A stretch of 64,000 nt of DNA from Candidatus Cryptobacteroides faecipullorum (GCA_017694885.1 JADIMH010000006.1:62001-126000), one strand, 5' to 3'; counted from the first letter of the stretch, positions 39,301 through 48,179 are shown. A program made the numbers and translations. The notes: generated by a model not told the origin, from the sequence alone.

Positions 39301-41670
39301 ATGTACGTGCCGGATGTCAGGATTCAGACTGACAACGGTTTTGTCGGCTGCCGCCGGATGCTTTTCCGGGGAGGGGCAAACGGTTTTATGGCGGCTAAGG
39401 CGGCCGTTCCGGAGTCTGATGCCACGGCTTCCGATGGCATGACTCTGGAAGAAGACGAGGCGGTATCTTCCGGCACGCAGTCCTATGGAAACGCCGGAAT
39501 CAGGTCCGATTTTGCAAACACGCTCGCTTTCATTCCTTTCGCCAGACCGGAAGCCGACAGTACACTGACTTTTTCTTTCAGGACATCGGATAAACTGTCC
39601 ACCTATAAGGTCTCGGTTTTCTCCCATGACAGGACAATGCGTAACAATGCTGTCAGCAGGAATATGACTGTTACGAAACCTGTTATGGTGTCAGTCCTGC
39701 AACCTCGTTTCCTCAGGGAAGGCGACAGATACGTCCTTTCTGCATCCGTAGCCAACGGGACGCCGGAGAATATTTCAGGAGTACTGGAGATGTTCGTCTA
39801 TGACTCCGAAGATTATGATGGCTCTGTTCCCATGCTGGTAAAGAGCCTGCCTGTCGGGGTGGCTGCAGGAGGGGCTTCTCCTGCAGACTTCAGCCTGGAA
39901 GTTCCGGAAGGCCTTGATGTCATCGGTTTTAAGATTGTATATGAAGGGGTGCCGGAAAACTGCTGCATGAAAGACGGCACAGAGTGCGTATGCTGGTCTG
40001 ACGGTGTCTTTGTCACGGTACCGGTACTTCCTGATACCCAGGTCCTGACGGAAACCCATTCTGCAGCCCTGCTTCCGGGAATGTCTGCGGATTCATTGGA
40101 GGCTGAGCTTTCGGGACAGTTCGTGAATACTCTCCCGTACGGGGCGGAAACCCGGGAAATCTCTTTGCTGGACATGGTCAAGTCCGCCATTCCCCTTAAG
40201 TCCGAATTGAAAGGCAAGGATGCTGTATCCGTTTCGGATGCATTGTTTGTCAGAATGCTTTCGGGGTGTGCATACGGACAGTGCGTGGATTCTTTGGTGG
40301 CCAGGCTGCTGGACTGTCGCAACGGAGACGGCGGATTCGCGTGGTTCAGCGGTATGGAGTCCTCACCTGCGGTGACGGCCCTTGTCCTTGAGCGTGCCGC
40401 CGGAATATACGGACGTACGCATGTCAGGATTTTTACCGCCGGACAGGAAGAAAATGCACTGTCATACCTTGACAAGGCTGTCTTTTCCTCTGATCCGGCA
40501 GTCTTGTTCCCTGAAAAGACCGTATGGACTGCAGGAATTTCGCTTCCGGAGTATCTCTATGTCCGCAGCATGTATCCTTCTGTGCCGGCAGTCCCGGCTG
40601 CGGATTCCGGATTGTCCGGAAAAGAGAGGAAGGCTTTGTTGAAGGCCGTGAAGTCATGGCTTGTATCTCCGACCGGGTCGGAAGGCTTCGAAGGCAGACT
40701 TATAGACAAGGCGCGGAGGGCATCGGTCATAATGAATCTTATTAAGGACGGGGAGGATGCAGCCTTTGCCGAAAGCCTGGGCATAGGACGCTCTTTCATA
40801 AAGAAGCTCTCCCGCACGCTGCGGGCCGATATCCGTTCCCTGTGCAGTTATTCGGTGGAACATGGCTCTGGAGGAATGTATTTTCCTAATGCGGTTATGC
40901 CTTTCAGAGGTCTTCTTGACAGTGAACTGTATGCACATTCTCTTATTTGCGATGTACTTGGCGGGTATGCATCGGATCGTTCCCGCAGCTCTTCCGGGCA
41001 GGACGATGCCTCTGTTGCCTGTGCAGTAGCAGATGGAGTAAGGCTCTGGATGATGATCCAGAAAGAAACGCAGCAGTGGGAAAACGATCCCGCCTTTGTC
41101 CGTGCGATGGCATCGGTGCTCGACGGTTCGCCGGATGTGCTTGCGACGAGGATAGTCGTAATGTCCAAAAGGTATGAGAAGCCGTTTGACGATATTATGG
41201 CATCCGGCAACGGTTTCGAAGTAGCCCGGCAGTTTCTGGTCAGCCGCAGCGGCGGGTCAGCCGGAGTTTCGGACGGGCTTTCCGTCCTGCACGCCGGAGA
41301 TTCCCTTTCCATTGGTGACAGGATTGTCTGCAGATATACCGTAAAAAGCGGCGACAACAGGAGTTTCGTGAAACTTACTGTTCCGCGCTATGCCTCCTTC
41401 AGGCCTGTCGACCAGGTTTCCGGCATGACCGGATGGTGGAGGAGCCCCTTGCCTTCCGGGCGGCGTCCAGGAGTCGGATCATACAGGAACGTACTGGATG
41501 ACAGGACTGAATACTATTTCGATGTATTGCCTGAAGGCGTCACGGTGATTGATGAGGTATTCTATCTTTCCCAGGATGGGGTGTATCAGTCTCCAGTGCC
41601 TGAAGTCGAATGCATGTATGCCCCTCATTACAGGGCAAACGCCGGGGCGTCCCCGTATCCTCTTCGTTGA
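36307..41670 (+). CDS. Bacterial alpha-2-macroglobulin (MG2) family protein, very large
   Basis: MG2-like 'EIFKDRAVYDFGDTLRFKAVLY', 'RTSDKLSTYKVSVFSHDRT', 'NGDGGFAWFSGMESSPAVTALVLE', 'RYASFRPVDQVSGMTGW'; N-terminal signal peptide. Confidence 0.85.
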   Translation: MGKMLMKIAAVLSVMAVTALSSGTAAYGKGAKADIDGHELVSLWKEYGRLQDEDRPDKEEEVLERIISQAERRHLPWDFYDAWREYRDAVLSRDWKRREAVDSALMESVRKFDEPVVTYAVACNVLYAGTDLAVIKESLKEDSARLKSSRNGMFYREGYSTVMSSVAGRLPESVIKDIANDYEYILWSMLFRSQGKDAEIPDMLSESLSGRYPSAPYMEYRMAAYKDRGGRQEALESFAEKYSGKAVSCYAVQDLFSLRMEDMLSGKSSCGSVDFLEFRRECADFEKMRKGFSGSEKEIAQECTLVKGIIARLDAESIRLESRGDTVLVLLKNIGSCRLEILPDAGKDAVPVFTADPLDSKGSYYVTDTVRVLVPDMDDGTYLLKCSAGKTFSSADYVRNRISVAYRKAEGGIAVFAADMESGRPLEKADVEFFLGDSLVCSFGDVSFTGGFTPFHADFTDGIEKNGRIYSLKCSFRDGNGRLHSSGRAGIDYRAFRRYGNHDNGVRAEIFKDRAVYDFGDTLRFKAVLYRPSDTATGLEPLPAGETVKAVLTGPGNAVSDTLVMASNEFGSVSGSFIIPEKGLGGRYMLDIRYADGTVASSSLVAGAIDTPTFDLEFDRDSLLHFPGDSITVSGTVSSYTGHQLSSASLSWKVTGTAAPLEGTSAIGSDGRFSFSFRDSAVLSSSYSYYSIAVTVTDLTGETYRFHKGLTAAPRLFLDMEMTDAPEAMVTPSSPWDYSPVSGYGISMVGDEPVQLAFTVRNSDYQPVNSVPVRYSLYHGNELLQAGEAVSCDTLDIDLSGRESGLYRLEAEASAAMKLENGEDSLIVYGYTYDLIKTAESDTVLNSDVENLFKVIRDGDITLQIGTGNGPMWAVAELWGEEDSPLRTGLVYLDGEKRRPGSITTLRYSYEDSYPDDVRLVVLYFRDGKDYRYSADYHREAAGLDLPVAFSSFTAGAGPGEEVTMTLKTVPDAEAVISVFDIGTERIMPNFWNAVYRRMYVPDVRIQTDNGFVGCRRMLFRGGANGFMAAKAAVPESDATASDGMTLEEDEAVSSGTQSYGNAGIRSDFANTLAFIPFARPEADSTLTFSFRTSDKLSTYKVSVFSHDRTMRNNAVSRNMTVTKPVMVSVLQPRFLREGDRYVLSASVANGTPENISGVLEMFVYDSEDYDGSVPMLVKSLPVGVAAGGASPADFSLEVPEGLDVIGFKIVYEGVPENCCMKDGTECVCWSDGVFVTVPVLPDTQVLTETHSAALLPGMSADSLEAELSGQFVNTLPYGAETREISLLDMVKSAIPLKSELKGKDAVSVSDALFVRMLSGCAYGQCVDSLVARLLDCRNGDGGFAWFSGMESSPAVTALVLERAAGIYGRTHVRIFTAGQEENALSYLDKAVFSSDPAVLFPEKTVWTAGISLPEYLYVRSMYPSVPAVPAADSGLSGKERKALLKAVKSWLVSPTGSEGFEGRLIDKARRASVIMNLIKDGEDAAFAESLGIGRSFIKKLSRTLRADIRSLCSYSVEHGSGGMYFPNAVMPFRGLLDSELYAHSLICDVLGGYASDRSRSSSGQDDASVACAVADGVRLWMMIQKETQQWENDPAFVRAMASVLDGSPDVLATRIVVMSKRYEKPFDDIMASGNGFEVARQFLVSRSGGSAGVSDGLSVLHAGDSLSIGDRIVCRYTVKSGDNRSFVKLTVPRYASFRPVDQVSGMTGWWRSPLPSGRRPGVGSYRNVLDDRTEYYFDVLPEGVTVIDEVFYLSQDGVYQSPVPEVECMYAPHYRANAGASPYPLR

Positions 41671-41683
41671 GGGGAGGGATGCC

Positions 41684-42976
41684 CTACGCTTCGGGCATAT
41701 CGTATCTTTCCGTTATTATCAGGTATTCGGACCCGAAGATATGATATCTGTCACTCGGCCTTACGCCTAATTTCAGGCGCAGACGCTCGCTGGTCATGTG
41801 CGTGTTTCTGGCAGTCACTTCCGCTTCAGGATATGCAGAAGCGGCTTGGCGGATGCCGCGTCCGTTCATCGGGAAGACATCCAGGATGCGGAATACTTTC
41901 CCGAAATATTTCAGGACATCGGCCTGCCCCGGATCGTTGAAAAGGTAGAGATGCGTGTTGCGGGATATCTTGACGGTATCGAATCTGCTTGAGATCAGGT
42001 TGTAAGCTCCGGATTTGAGAAGTGATTTCCCCGGTTCGAAAAGATATGAGGCATTTTTTGCCTCTTCTTCAGATGCGGGGCAGGCGGCTCTGGCGGTCTT
42101 TTCTTCCGACTGGAAGAATGTGAAACTGCCGTTCATTCCGTCCGGGGCCCCCGCTTCATTGACCGATGTGATTCGGCATTCCCCGTCGTATTCCCGGTCC
42201 AGTACGGCCAGAAGTTCTTTGCACTCTCCTCCGGAAGAAACCGCATGCACTTCGCGGCAGACCGCACCAAGCCTGTCTGTGACCATCGATATGTCTGCCA
42301 TCGGAGAAAGCTTCAGCATCAGGAACCGGGATACTGAAAGCAGTTCGTCTTTCAATTCCAGTACGTCCGGCCGGCAGTCTTCCAGAAGGAACACCTTTTT
42401 GCCGGCTGAATCCCTCCTTGCAGGATCGAGAAATATGATGTCCGGTGCGAACTCTTCCTTGCGTTCCGTTCCGTTTCCTGACTGAATCCGAAGGATATCC
42501 CTGAGCGAACCGGAAACGAGCTCCCTGCATGAAACATGTATGTTCACTGCACCGAGAGCGGCGAAATTATGTCCGGCGGCACGTGCAAGGGCAGGGTTCA
42601 TTTCATTGTATAGCACCTCGCCGGCTATTCCGGAAAATGCCCAGCTGTCTACCCCGAGACCTCCGGTGAGGTCGGCGATACGTCCTTTTCCCTCCGGAAG
42701 GCCTGCTTCGGACAACAGCCTTGCGGCAATTCCCGCCTTATATGCTGCTGTATCCTGCGAACTGCACTGTTCGGCTGACAGTTTCGCCGGAAAGACGAGA
42801 GCAGGTTCGGAGTACCATGCCGGAACCTTGTTTTTGAGTTTTTTCCTTGAAAGTATGGTATTGACCGCCAGGTCAATATCTATCCCCTTCCACTTTCCCT
42901 TAGAGAGCAGAAGCCTTGAGGTATCGTCATTTTCATGCTCCAGAACGAATCCGGAGAATCCGCTGTCCCTTTCCAT
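41684..42976 (-). CDS. Class I SAM-dependent methyltransferase with THUMP-like C-terminal domain (PG_1098-like)
   Basis: RIADLTGGLGVDSWAFSG, IIFLDPARRDSAGKKVFLLEDCRPDV. Met at 42976 preferred. Confidence 0.75.
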   Translation of the reverse strand: MERDSGFSGFVLEHENDDTSRLLLSKGKWKGIDIDLAVNTILSRKKLKNKVPAWYSEPALVFPAKLSAEQCSSQDTAAYKAGIAARLLSEAGLPEGKGRIADLTGGLGVDSWAFSGIAGEVLYNEMNPALARAAGHNFAALGAVNIHVSCRELVSGSLRDILRIQSGNGTERKEEFAPDIIFLDPARRDSAGKKVFLLEDCRPDVLELKDELLSVSRFLMLKLSPMADISMVTDRLGAVCREVHAVSSGGECKELLAVLDREYDGECRITSVNEAGAPDGMNGSFTFFQSEEKTARAACPASEEEAKNASYLFEPGKSLLKSGAYNLISSRFDTVKISRNTHLYLFNDPGQADVLKYFGKVFRILDVFPMNGRGIRQAASAYPEAEVTARNTHMTSERLRLKLGVRPSDRYHIFGSEYLIITERYDMPEA

Positions 42977-43094
42977 CGGGGGCAAATATAGCCAATAACA
43001 TCTGAAATCGGACGGAAAGTTTGCCGTTATGGAAGAATTCACTAATTTTGTCTGAAATTCAAACAAATCCCAATCAATTAAAATCAAGTGAGTT

Positions 43095-43607
43095 ATGAAA
43101 AAACTTATTTTCCCGCTCCTCGTCCTCTGGGGTGGGCTGCTAATGACCGGATGCAACAAGGATGACGGAGCGAGAGGCAAAGTTTCCTTCAGCGGTGTAT
43201 CAAATGATGTGTCAAGCGCTGTCATCAACGTCTATGAAAGAACAGCAACGGAAACGAATTTCGAGATTTATCTTATGCTGGAAGGCTCGGACATTGAACA
43301 GTTGCATGTCGGAGGAGTCTATTTCGACCTTTATTTTGAAGGTTCGCTCGAAGAATTCCCTGCCGGGACTTATACGATGGAAGACGGTATTCTGGAAACC
43401 GGTGAATACAATTCAAATCTGAGCGGTGTTACCGAAGAAGTGGAAATCGTTTCCGGAACCCTGACTGTCGGACGGAAAGGCAATGACTATTCATTCGAAT
43501 TCAACGGCACTGCATCCCGGTATGATTCCGAAGCCGGAAATTATCTGGCTCCTGAACCGTTCAGCTGCAGTTATTCTGGACCGGTGACATATACGTATGA
43601 ATTTTAG
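43095..43607 (+). CDS. Hypothetical lipoprotein
   Basis: Signal with lipobox (LWGGLLMTGC), 170 aa; terminator follows. Confidence 0.65.
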   Translation: MKKLIFPLLVLWGGLLMTGCNKDDGARGKVSFSGVSNDVSSAVINVYERTATETNFEIYLMLEGSDIEQLHVGGVYFDLYFEGSLEEFPAGTYTMEDGILETGEYNSNLSGVTEEVEIVSGTLTVGRKGNDYSFEFNGTASRYDSEAGNYLAPEPFSCSYSGPVTYTYEF

Positions 43608-43640
43608 CTTCTAAGAAAGTCTTTTTTAAGAATAGGTTTT

Positions 43641-43675
43641 GAGGGTGGTTCATTATGGGCCATCCTCGATTTTTA
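43641..43675 (+). terminator. Terminator hairpin after lipoprotein gene
   Basis: GAGGGTGG ... CCATCCTC followed by GATTTTTATT. Confidence 0.7.
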
Positions 43676-43786
43676 TTGTTAGGATATGTCGCTCGTGTCC
43701 GATAATTTTATAAATTTGTAAGATTTGTAACTGAAAGGGTTACATTCGAACAGAGAAACAGATAAATTAACTTAAAATAACACACG

Positions 43787-45457
43787 ATGGAAACTACAAG
43801 AGATTTCAGACAGGTTGCCCAGAGCTGGCTCGAAGGAAATTATGACGAGCAGACCAAAAACGAAGTCAAGGCACTTATGGAAAATGACCCTGCGGGTCTT
43901 GAAGACGCATTCTACCGTAACCTGGAGTTCGGTACGGGAGGACTTCGCGGAGTGATGGGAGTCGGAACCAACAGAATGAACAAATACACTGTAGGAATGG
44001 CTACACAGGGCCTTGCGAACTATATCAGGAAGCATTGCACCGGCGATGACATAAAGGTCTGCGTTTCATATGACTGCAGGAACCACAGCAAGGAATTCGC
44101 GAAGATTACCGCCGATGTCTTTTCCGCAAACGGCCTTCATGTGTATCTTTTCGAAAGCCTCCGCCCTACGCCTGAACTCAGTTACTCTATAAGGAAAAAA
44201 GGAGCGCAGTCTGGAGTGATGGTTACGGCATCCCACAATCCGAAGGAATACAACGGTTACAAAGTATACTGGTCAGACGGGGCACAGATCACATCTCCTG
44301 TCGACAAGGACATCGTAGCCGAGGTGAATGCCATTTCTGACCCTTCAATGGTAAAATTCGTGCCTGGGGAAGGAGCCGGCAGGATCGAGATCATGGGAGA
44401 GGAGGTCGACAACTCATACCTTGACGACATCCTTTCCCTCATGCTTTCTCCTGAGGCAAGGGAAAAGCACAAGGACCTCAAGATAGTCTATACCCCGCTT
44501 CACGGTACAGGTGTGCGTCTGGTGCCTATGGCACTCAAGAGACTCGGGTTCGAGAACATTATCCATGTTCCCGAGCAGGATGTGAATGACGGGGACTTCC
44601 CTACGGTCATGTCTCCTAACCCTGAGGAGCCTTCAGCCCTGAAGATGGCCGTCGAGGCTGCGGACAGGGAGCATGCGGATATCGTTCTCGCTACCGACCC
44701 CGATGCCGACCGTATGGGAATCGCCGTACGCGACAATGACGGGAAGATGGTACTTTTCAACGGAAACCAGACCGGTTCGATGCTTACCTATTATATATTG
44801 AACCGCTGGAAAGAGCTCGGGAAACTGGATCCTTCCAAATATGTTGTCAAGACTATCGTCACTACGGAACTTATCCGTGCCATTGCAGAGAAATTCGGGG
44901 TGAAGGTCTACAATGTGCTCACCGGATTCAAGTATATTGCAGAAATCGTAAAGCAGAATGAAGGCAAGGGAGAGTTCATCTGCGGCGGCGAAGAAAGCTA
45001 CGGTTTTAATGTAGGTGAATTCGTGCGCGACAAGGATGCAGTCATCGCTTGCTCCATGGTAGCTGAATGCGCGTGCTGGGCTGCAGAGCAGGGACTTACT
45101 CTCTATCAGCTCATGCAGAAGATATACAAGGAATTCGGCTATTACAGGGAGTCCCTTACCTCACTTGTACGTAAAGGAAAGGCCGGAGTCGAGGAGATCG
45201 CTGCCATCATGACGGACATGAGGAACAATCCTCCTAAGGACCTTGCAGGCTCTCCTGTAGTGAAAGTCGTGGACTACAACAAACCGGAAGAAACCGGACT
45301 GCCTAAGTCGAACGTACTCCAATTCTTCAGCGAAGAAGGCGATGTCGTTTCCGTAAGGCCTTCAGGAACTGAGCCTAAGATCAAATTCTATTTCGGGGCG
45401 AAAGGGGATTCAGCCGATGCCAAGATAGAGAAACTCCGCGGTCAGTTCATTAAATGA
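43787..45457 (+). CDS. Phosphoglucomutase/phosphomannomutase family
   Basis: GVMVTASHNPKEYNGYKVYWSDGAQI, LATDPDADRMGIAV, GGEESYGFNVG, VRPSGTEPKIKFY. Confidence 0.95.
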   Translation: METTRDFRQVAQSWLEGNYDEQTKNEVKALMENDPAGLEDAFYRNLEFGTGGLRGVMGVGTNRMNKYTVGMATQGLANYIRKHCTGDDIKVCVSYDCRNHSKEFAKITADVFSANGLHVYLFESLRPTPELSYSIRKKGAQSGVMVTASHNPKEYNGYKVYWSDGAQITSPVDKDIVAEVNAISDPSMVKFVPGEGAGRIEIMGEEVDNSYLDDILSLMLSPEAREKHKDLKIVYTPLHGTGVRLVPMALKRLGFENIIHVPEQDVNDGDFPTVMSPNPEEPSALKMAVEAADREHADIVLATDPDADRMGIAVRDNDGKMVLFNGNQTGSMLTYYILNRWKELGKLDPSKYVVKTIVTTELIRAIAEKFGVKVYNVLTGFKYIAEIVKQNEGKGEFICGGEESYGFNVGEFVRDKDAVIACSMVAECACWAAEQGLTLYQLMQKIYKEFGYYRESLTSLVRKGKAGVEEIAAIMTDMRNNPPKDLAGSPVVKVVDYNKPEETGLPKSNVLQFFSEEGDVVSVRPSGTEPKIKFYFGAKGDSADAKIEKLRGQFIK

Positions 45458-46746
45458 CCGGTGTTATGTCCATAAAGAAAAGATCATTCATTGCAGGTGT
45501 CATGATAGGGGCATCTGCAATGCTTGTTTACTGCTGCACAGGCAGGGACAACGCCCTTACAAACAAAGAAAAAGAGGAAGGCTGGGAACTTTTGTTCAAC
45601 GGGGAGAACCTGGACGGCTGGCGTGATTATAACGGTACTGGACTTACTGTCCCGTGGCATGTCGTGGACGGTTGCATCCAGGCCAAGGGATCCGGAAGCG
45701 ATGCGAGCGGCTATATAGTCACAGACAAGGAGTACGAGAATTTCATCCTTTCCTGGGACTGGAAACTTTCCAAAGGCGGCAACAGCGGTATGCTCTATCA
45801 TGTAGTGGAGAGACCGGAATTCGATGTCCCATACGTGACAGGTCCGGAATATCAGCTGATCGACGAGCCGAATTTCCCTGAAAAGCTGGAAGAATGGCAA
45901 AAACTCGGAGTGGACTATGCAATGTACCTTCCGGACAAGTCGAAAATGAAGGTAAACCCTTACGGAGAGTGGAACAATTCCATGATTGTCTTCGACAACG
46001 GCCATGTCGAGCATTGGCTCAACGGGGAGAAGATCCTGGAGTTCGAGGCATGGACCGATGACTGGTTCGCCAGGAAAAACAGCGGCAAATGGGCGCATGC
46101 CCCTGAATACGGGCTTGCCCGCAAAGGAGTGATCTGCCTGCAGGATCATGGCTATCCCGCTTCTTTCAAGAACATCAAGATAAAGGAACTTCCGCGCAAG
46201 GCGGGAAAGACCGTGGATCTGTTCAACGGCAAGGACATTTCAGGATGGGAAGCATACGGCACCGAAAAATGGTATGTCGAGAACGGTCTGCTTGTCTGCG
46301 AAAGCGGTCCGGACAAGGGATATGGCTATCTTGCTACCCGGGAGTACTATGATGATTATGACCTTACTGTGGAATTCAGGCAGGAGGCCAACGGCAACAG
46401 CGGAGTATTCATCCGCTCTTGGGTGGAGCCGGTGGCCAGAGTGCATGGATGGCAGGTGGAGGTGGCTCCGGTCAACTGCGATACCGGCGGTATCTATGAG
46501 TCCTATGGCAGAGGATGGCTTGTCCGGATTCCTGACGAGAAAGAGAACATACTGAAGTTCGGCGACTGGAATACCCTCCGTATAAAAGTGCAGGGAGACA
46601 ATGTCCGGACATGGCTCAACGGTCAGGAGATGGTAAACATCAATGATTCTGAAATCGGTAAAGGCAAGGGCCGGATCGCTCTTCAGATACATGACGGCGG
46701 AGGCATCAAGGTCTACTGGCGGAATCTCCGTCTCACGACATTGTAG
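45454..46746 (+). CDS. Tandem DUF1080 (3-keto-disaccharide hydrolase-like) domain lipoprotein
   Basis: Two repeated units starting 'ELLFNGENLDGWRDY' and 'VDLFNGKDISGWEAYG'; lipobox-like SAMLVYCC. Confidence 0.85.
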   Translation: MTGVMSIKKRSFIAGVMIGASAMLVYCCTGRDNALTNKEKEEGWELLFNGENLDGWRDYNGTGLTVPWHVVDGCIQAKGSGSDASGYIVTDKEYENFILSWDWKLSKGGNSGMLYHVVERPEFDVPYVTGPEYQLIDEPNFPEKLEEWQKLGVDYAMYLPDKSKMKVNPYGEWNNSMIVFDNGHVEHWLNGEKILEFEAWTDDWFARKNSGKWAHAPEYGLARKGVICLQDHGYPASFKNIKIKELPRKAGKTVDLFNGKDISGWEAYGTEKWYVENGLLVCESGPDKGYGYLATREYYDDYDLTVEFRQEANGNSGVFIRSWVEPVARVHGWQVEVAPVNCDTGGIYESYGRGWLVRIPDEKENILKFGDWNTLRIKVQGDNVRTWLNGQEMVNINDSEIGKGKGRIALQIHDGGGIKVYWRNLRLTTL

Positions 46747-46793
46747 GACAATATTATCAACAGCTAAACTAACTTTAATAAAACCACTTGATT

Positions 46794-47255
46794 ATGGAAA
46801 GGACACTTGTAATACTGAAACCTGGGACCCTGCAGAGGGGACTTGTAGGTGAAGTCATTTCACGTTTCGAGAAAAGGGGGCTCAAACTGGTTGCCCTCAA
46901 AATGAAACAGCTCGACCAGGCTATTCTTGACGTGCACTATGCCCATCTTAAGGACAAGCCGTTTTTCCCTTGGCTGTGCAGCGGTATGATGGCTGCCCCT
47001 GTAATCCTCTGCTGCTGGGAAGGTTTCGAGGCGGTGAAGGTTGTCCGCGAAATGGCGGGAGCTACCAATGCCCGCAAGGCTGTACCTGGTACTATCCGCG
47101 GCGACTATGCCCTCAGCGCCCAGGAGAACATCGTCCATACGTCTGATTCAGTGGAGAATGCCAGGATAGAACTTGACAGGTTCTTCTCTTCGGAGGATTA
47201 CTGCGAGTATCCGTCTCCGTTGAATCAGTATCTTTATGCTCCCGACGAGAAATAA
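46794..47255 (+). CDS. ndk: Nucleoside diphosphate kinase
   Basis: MERTLVILKPGTLQRGLVGEVISRFEKRGL, GATNARKAVPGTIRGDYALSAQENIVHTSDS. Confidence 0.93.
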   Translation: MERTLVILKPGTLQRGLVGEVISRFEKRGLKLVALKMKQLDQAILDVHYAHLKDKPFFPWLCSGMMAAPVILCCWEGFEAVKVVREMAGATNARKAVPGTIRGDYALSAQENIVHTSDSVENARIELDRFFSSEDYCEYPSPLNQYLYAPDEK

Positions 47256-47262
47256 AAAAACC

Positions 47263-47324
47263 AAATAGGACGGCTATTTCTGCGTTAAGCTTGACCTGAA
47301 ATACCTCGTCCTATTTGTTTTTTT
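47263..47324 (+). terminator. Structured 3' element/terminator after ndk; related to the element after gyrB
   Basis: Perfect 11-bp stem CAAATAGGACG/CGTCCTATTTG followed by TTTTTTT. Confidence 0.8.
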
Positions 47325-47343
47325 ACATAATCTCTATCCGTGG

Positions 47344-47382
47344 TTTATGCAATTTCGGAATTGAACTCCGAAATTACATAAA
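47344..47382 (-). repeat. 16-bp hairpin; its single mismatch is G.U on the minus strand
   Basis: TTTATGCAATTTCGGA-ATTGAAC-TCCGAAATTACATAAA. Confidence 0.75.
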
Positions 47383-47471
47383 ATTCCTATACCTTTCAAG
47401 AAATAATCGTATCATCATCAATATTGTCCGGTATAAGTCATTAGTTTATACCGATCGTTATATTTATAGTT

Positions 47472-47587
47472 ATTGCCTGCCATAATCAGTTCGGGACAGT
47501 AAATCCCTCCCACACTTTCAGTGCGGGCCCCTCCCGTTCACGAGGCCACGGGCGGCCACGCCGTCCGAACCGATTACGGCAGGCAAT
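47472..47587 (-). ncRNA. Putative structured RNA or REP/MITE-like element with 23-bp inverted arms and internal hairpins
   Basis: Arms ATTGCCTGCCATAATCAGTTCGG / CCGAACCGATTACGGCAGGCAAT; both mismatches are G.U on the minus strand; two internal minus-strand hairpins, each followed by AGGG. Confidence 0.5.
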
Positions 47588-47677
47588 CATCTCTCAGGTA
47601 CGACTTGGGAATACATCATACGGGCAAATTTTTGATTACTGGATTCCTGCAAATGCGGATGCTAACGTTCCTCTCCC

Positions 47678-47916
47678 GCACACCTGCGGTTGGGTAAAAT
47701 GGATAAATGTCTGAATATTAGGATATTGCTGAGGTTCTTATTTTGCAGGTAAGACATAATGGAGCACACCCGCAGTAGCAGAATGGCTTTCTACGGTCCT
47801 CAGAGGCATCTCCGTTACCGCAGGTGTGCCTGAAAATGTTACACCTGGGATTGAGTGTGGTGTGTAATGTATTGATAATCATCTATATCCAAGAAAATAC
47901 CAACTGCAGGTGTGTA
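47678..47916. repeat. Four copies of a 13-bp motif (GCACACCTGCGGT-like), two in each orientation
   Basis: 47678-47690 GCACACCTGCGGT; 47764-47776 GCACACCCGCAGT; 47817-47829 ACCGCAGGTGTGC; 47904-47916 ACTGCAGGTGTGT. Confidence 0.75.
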
Positions 47917-48179
47917 AGTGTTTTTAATGGTTTATCGGAGACCTGCAACCTTTTTGTCATTTCGACCGACCGGAGTGAGTTGATAATTACAATTAATCGC
48001 CAAAACTGTATTTCGATCTGGCATATCGGCATAAAAGTCTTGGCGTCTTAATATCTTAACACTTTCCCTTTTGAGTCGCCGAATGTCGTTCCCCAAAAAG
48101 TTGTTTGTATGTTACATTTCGTTTGGGCTATACAAACACAGGATAGTAGAATTGCTGAGAAGCACAATAGAATTTGTTC

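Noticed and set aside
38716-39627. 303-aa minus-strand ORF
   Set aside because: Antisense within the alpha-2-macroglobulin gene.
47824-48051. 75-aa plus-strand ORF
   Set aside because: No start context or homology, and it overlaps the repeat-rich non-coding region; contains the commonly seen GTCATTTCGACCG intergenic string.
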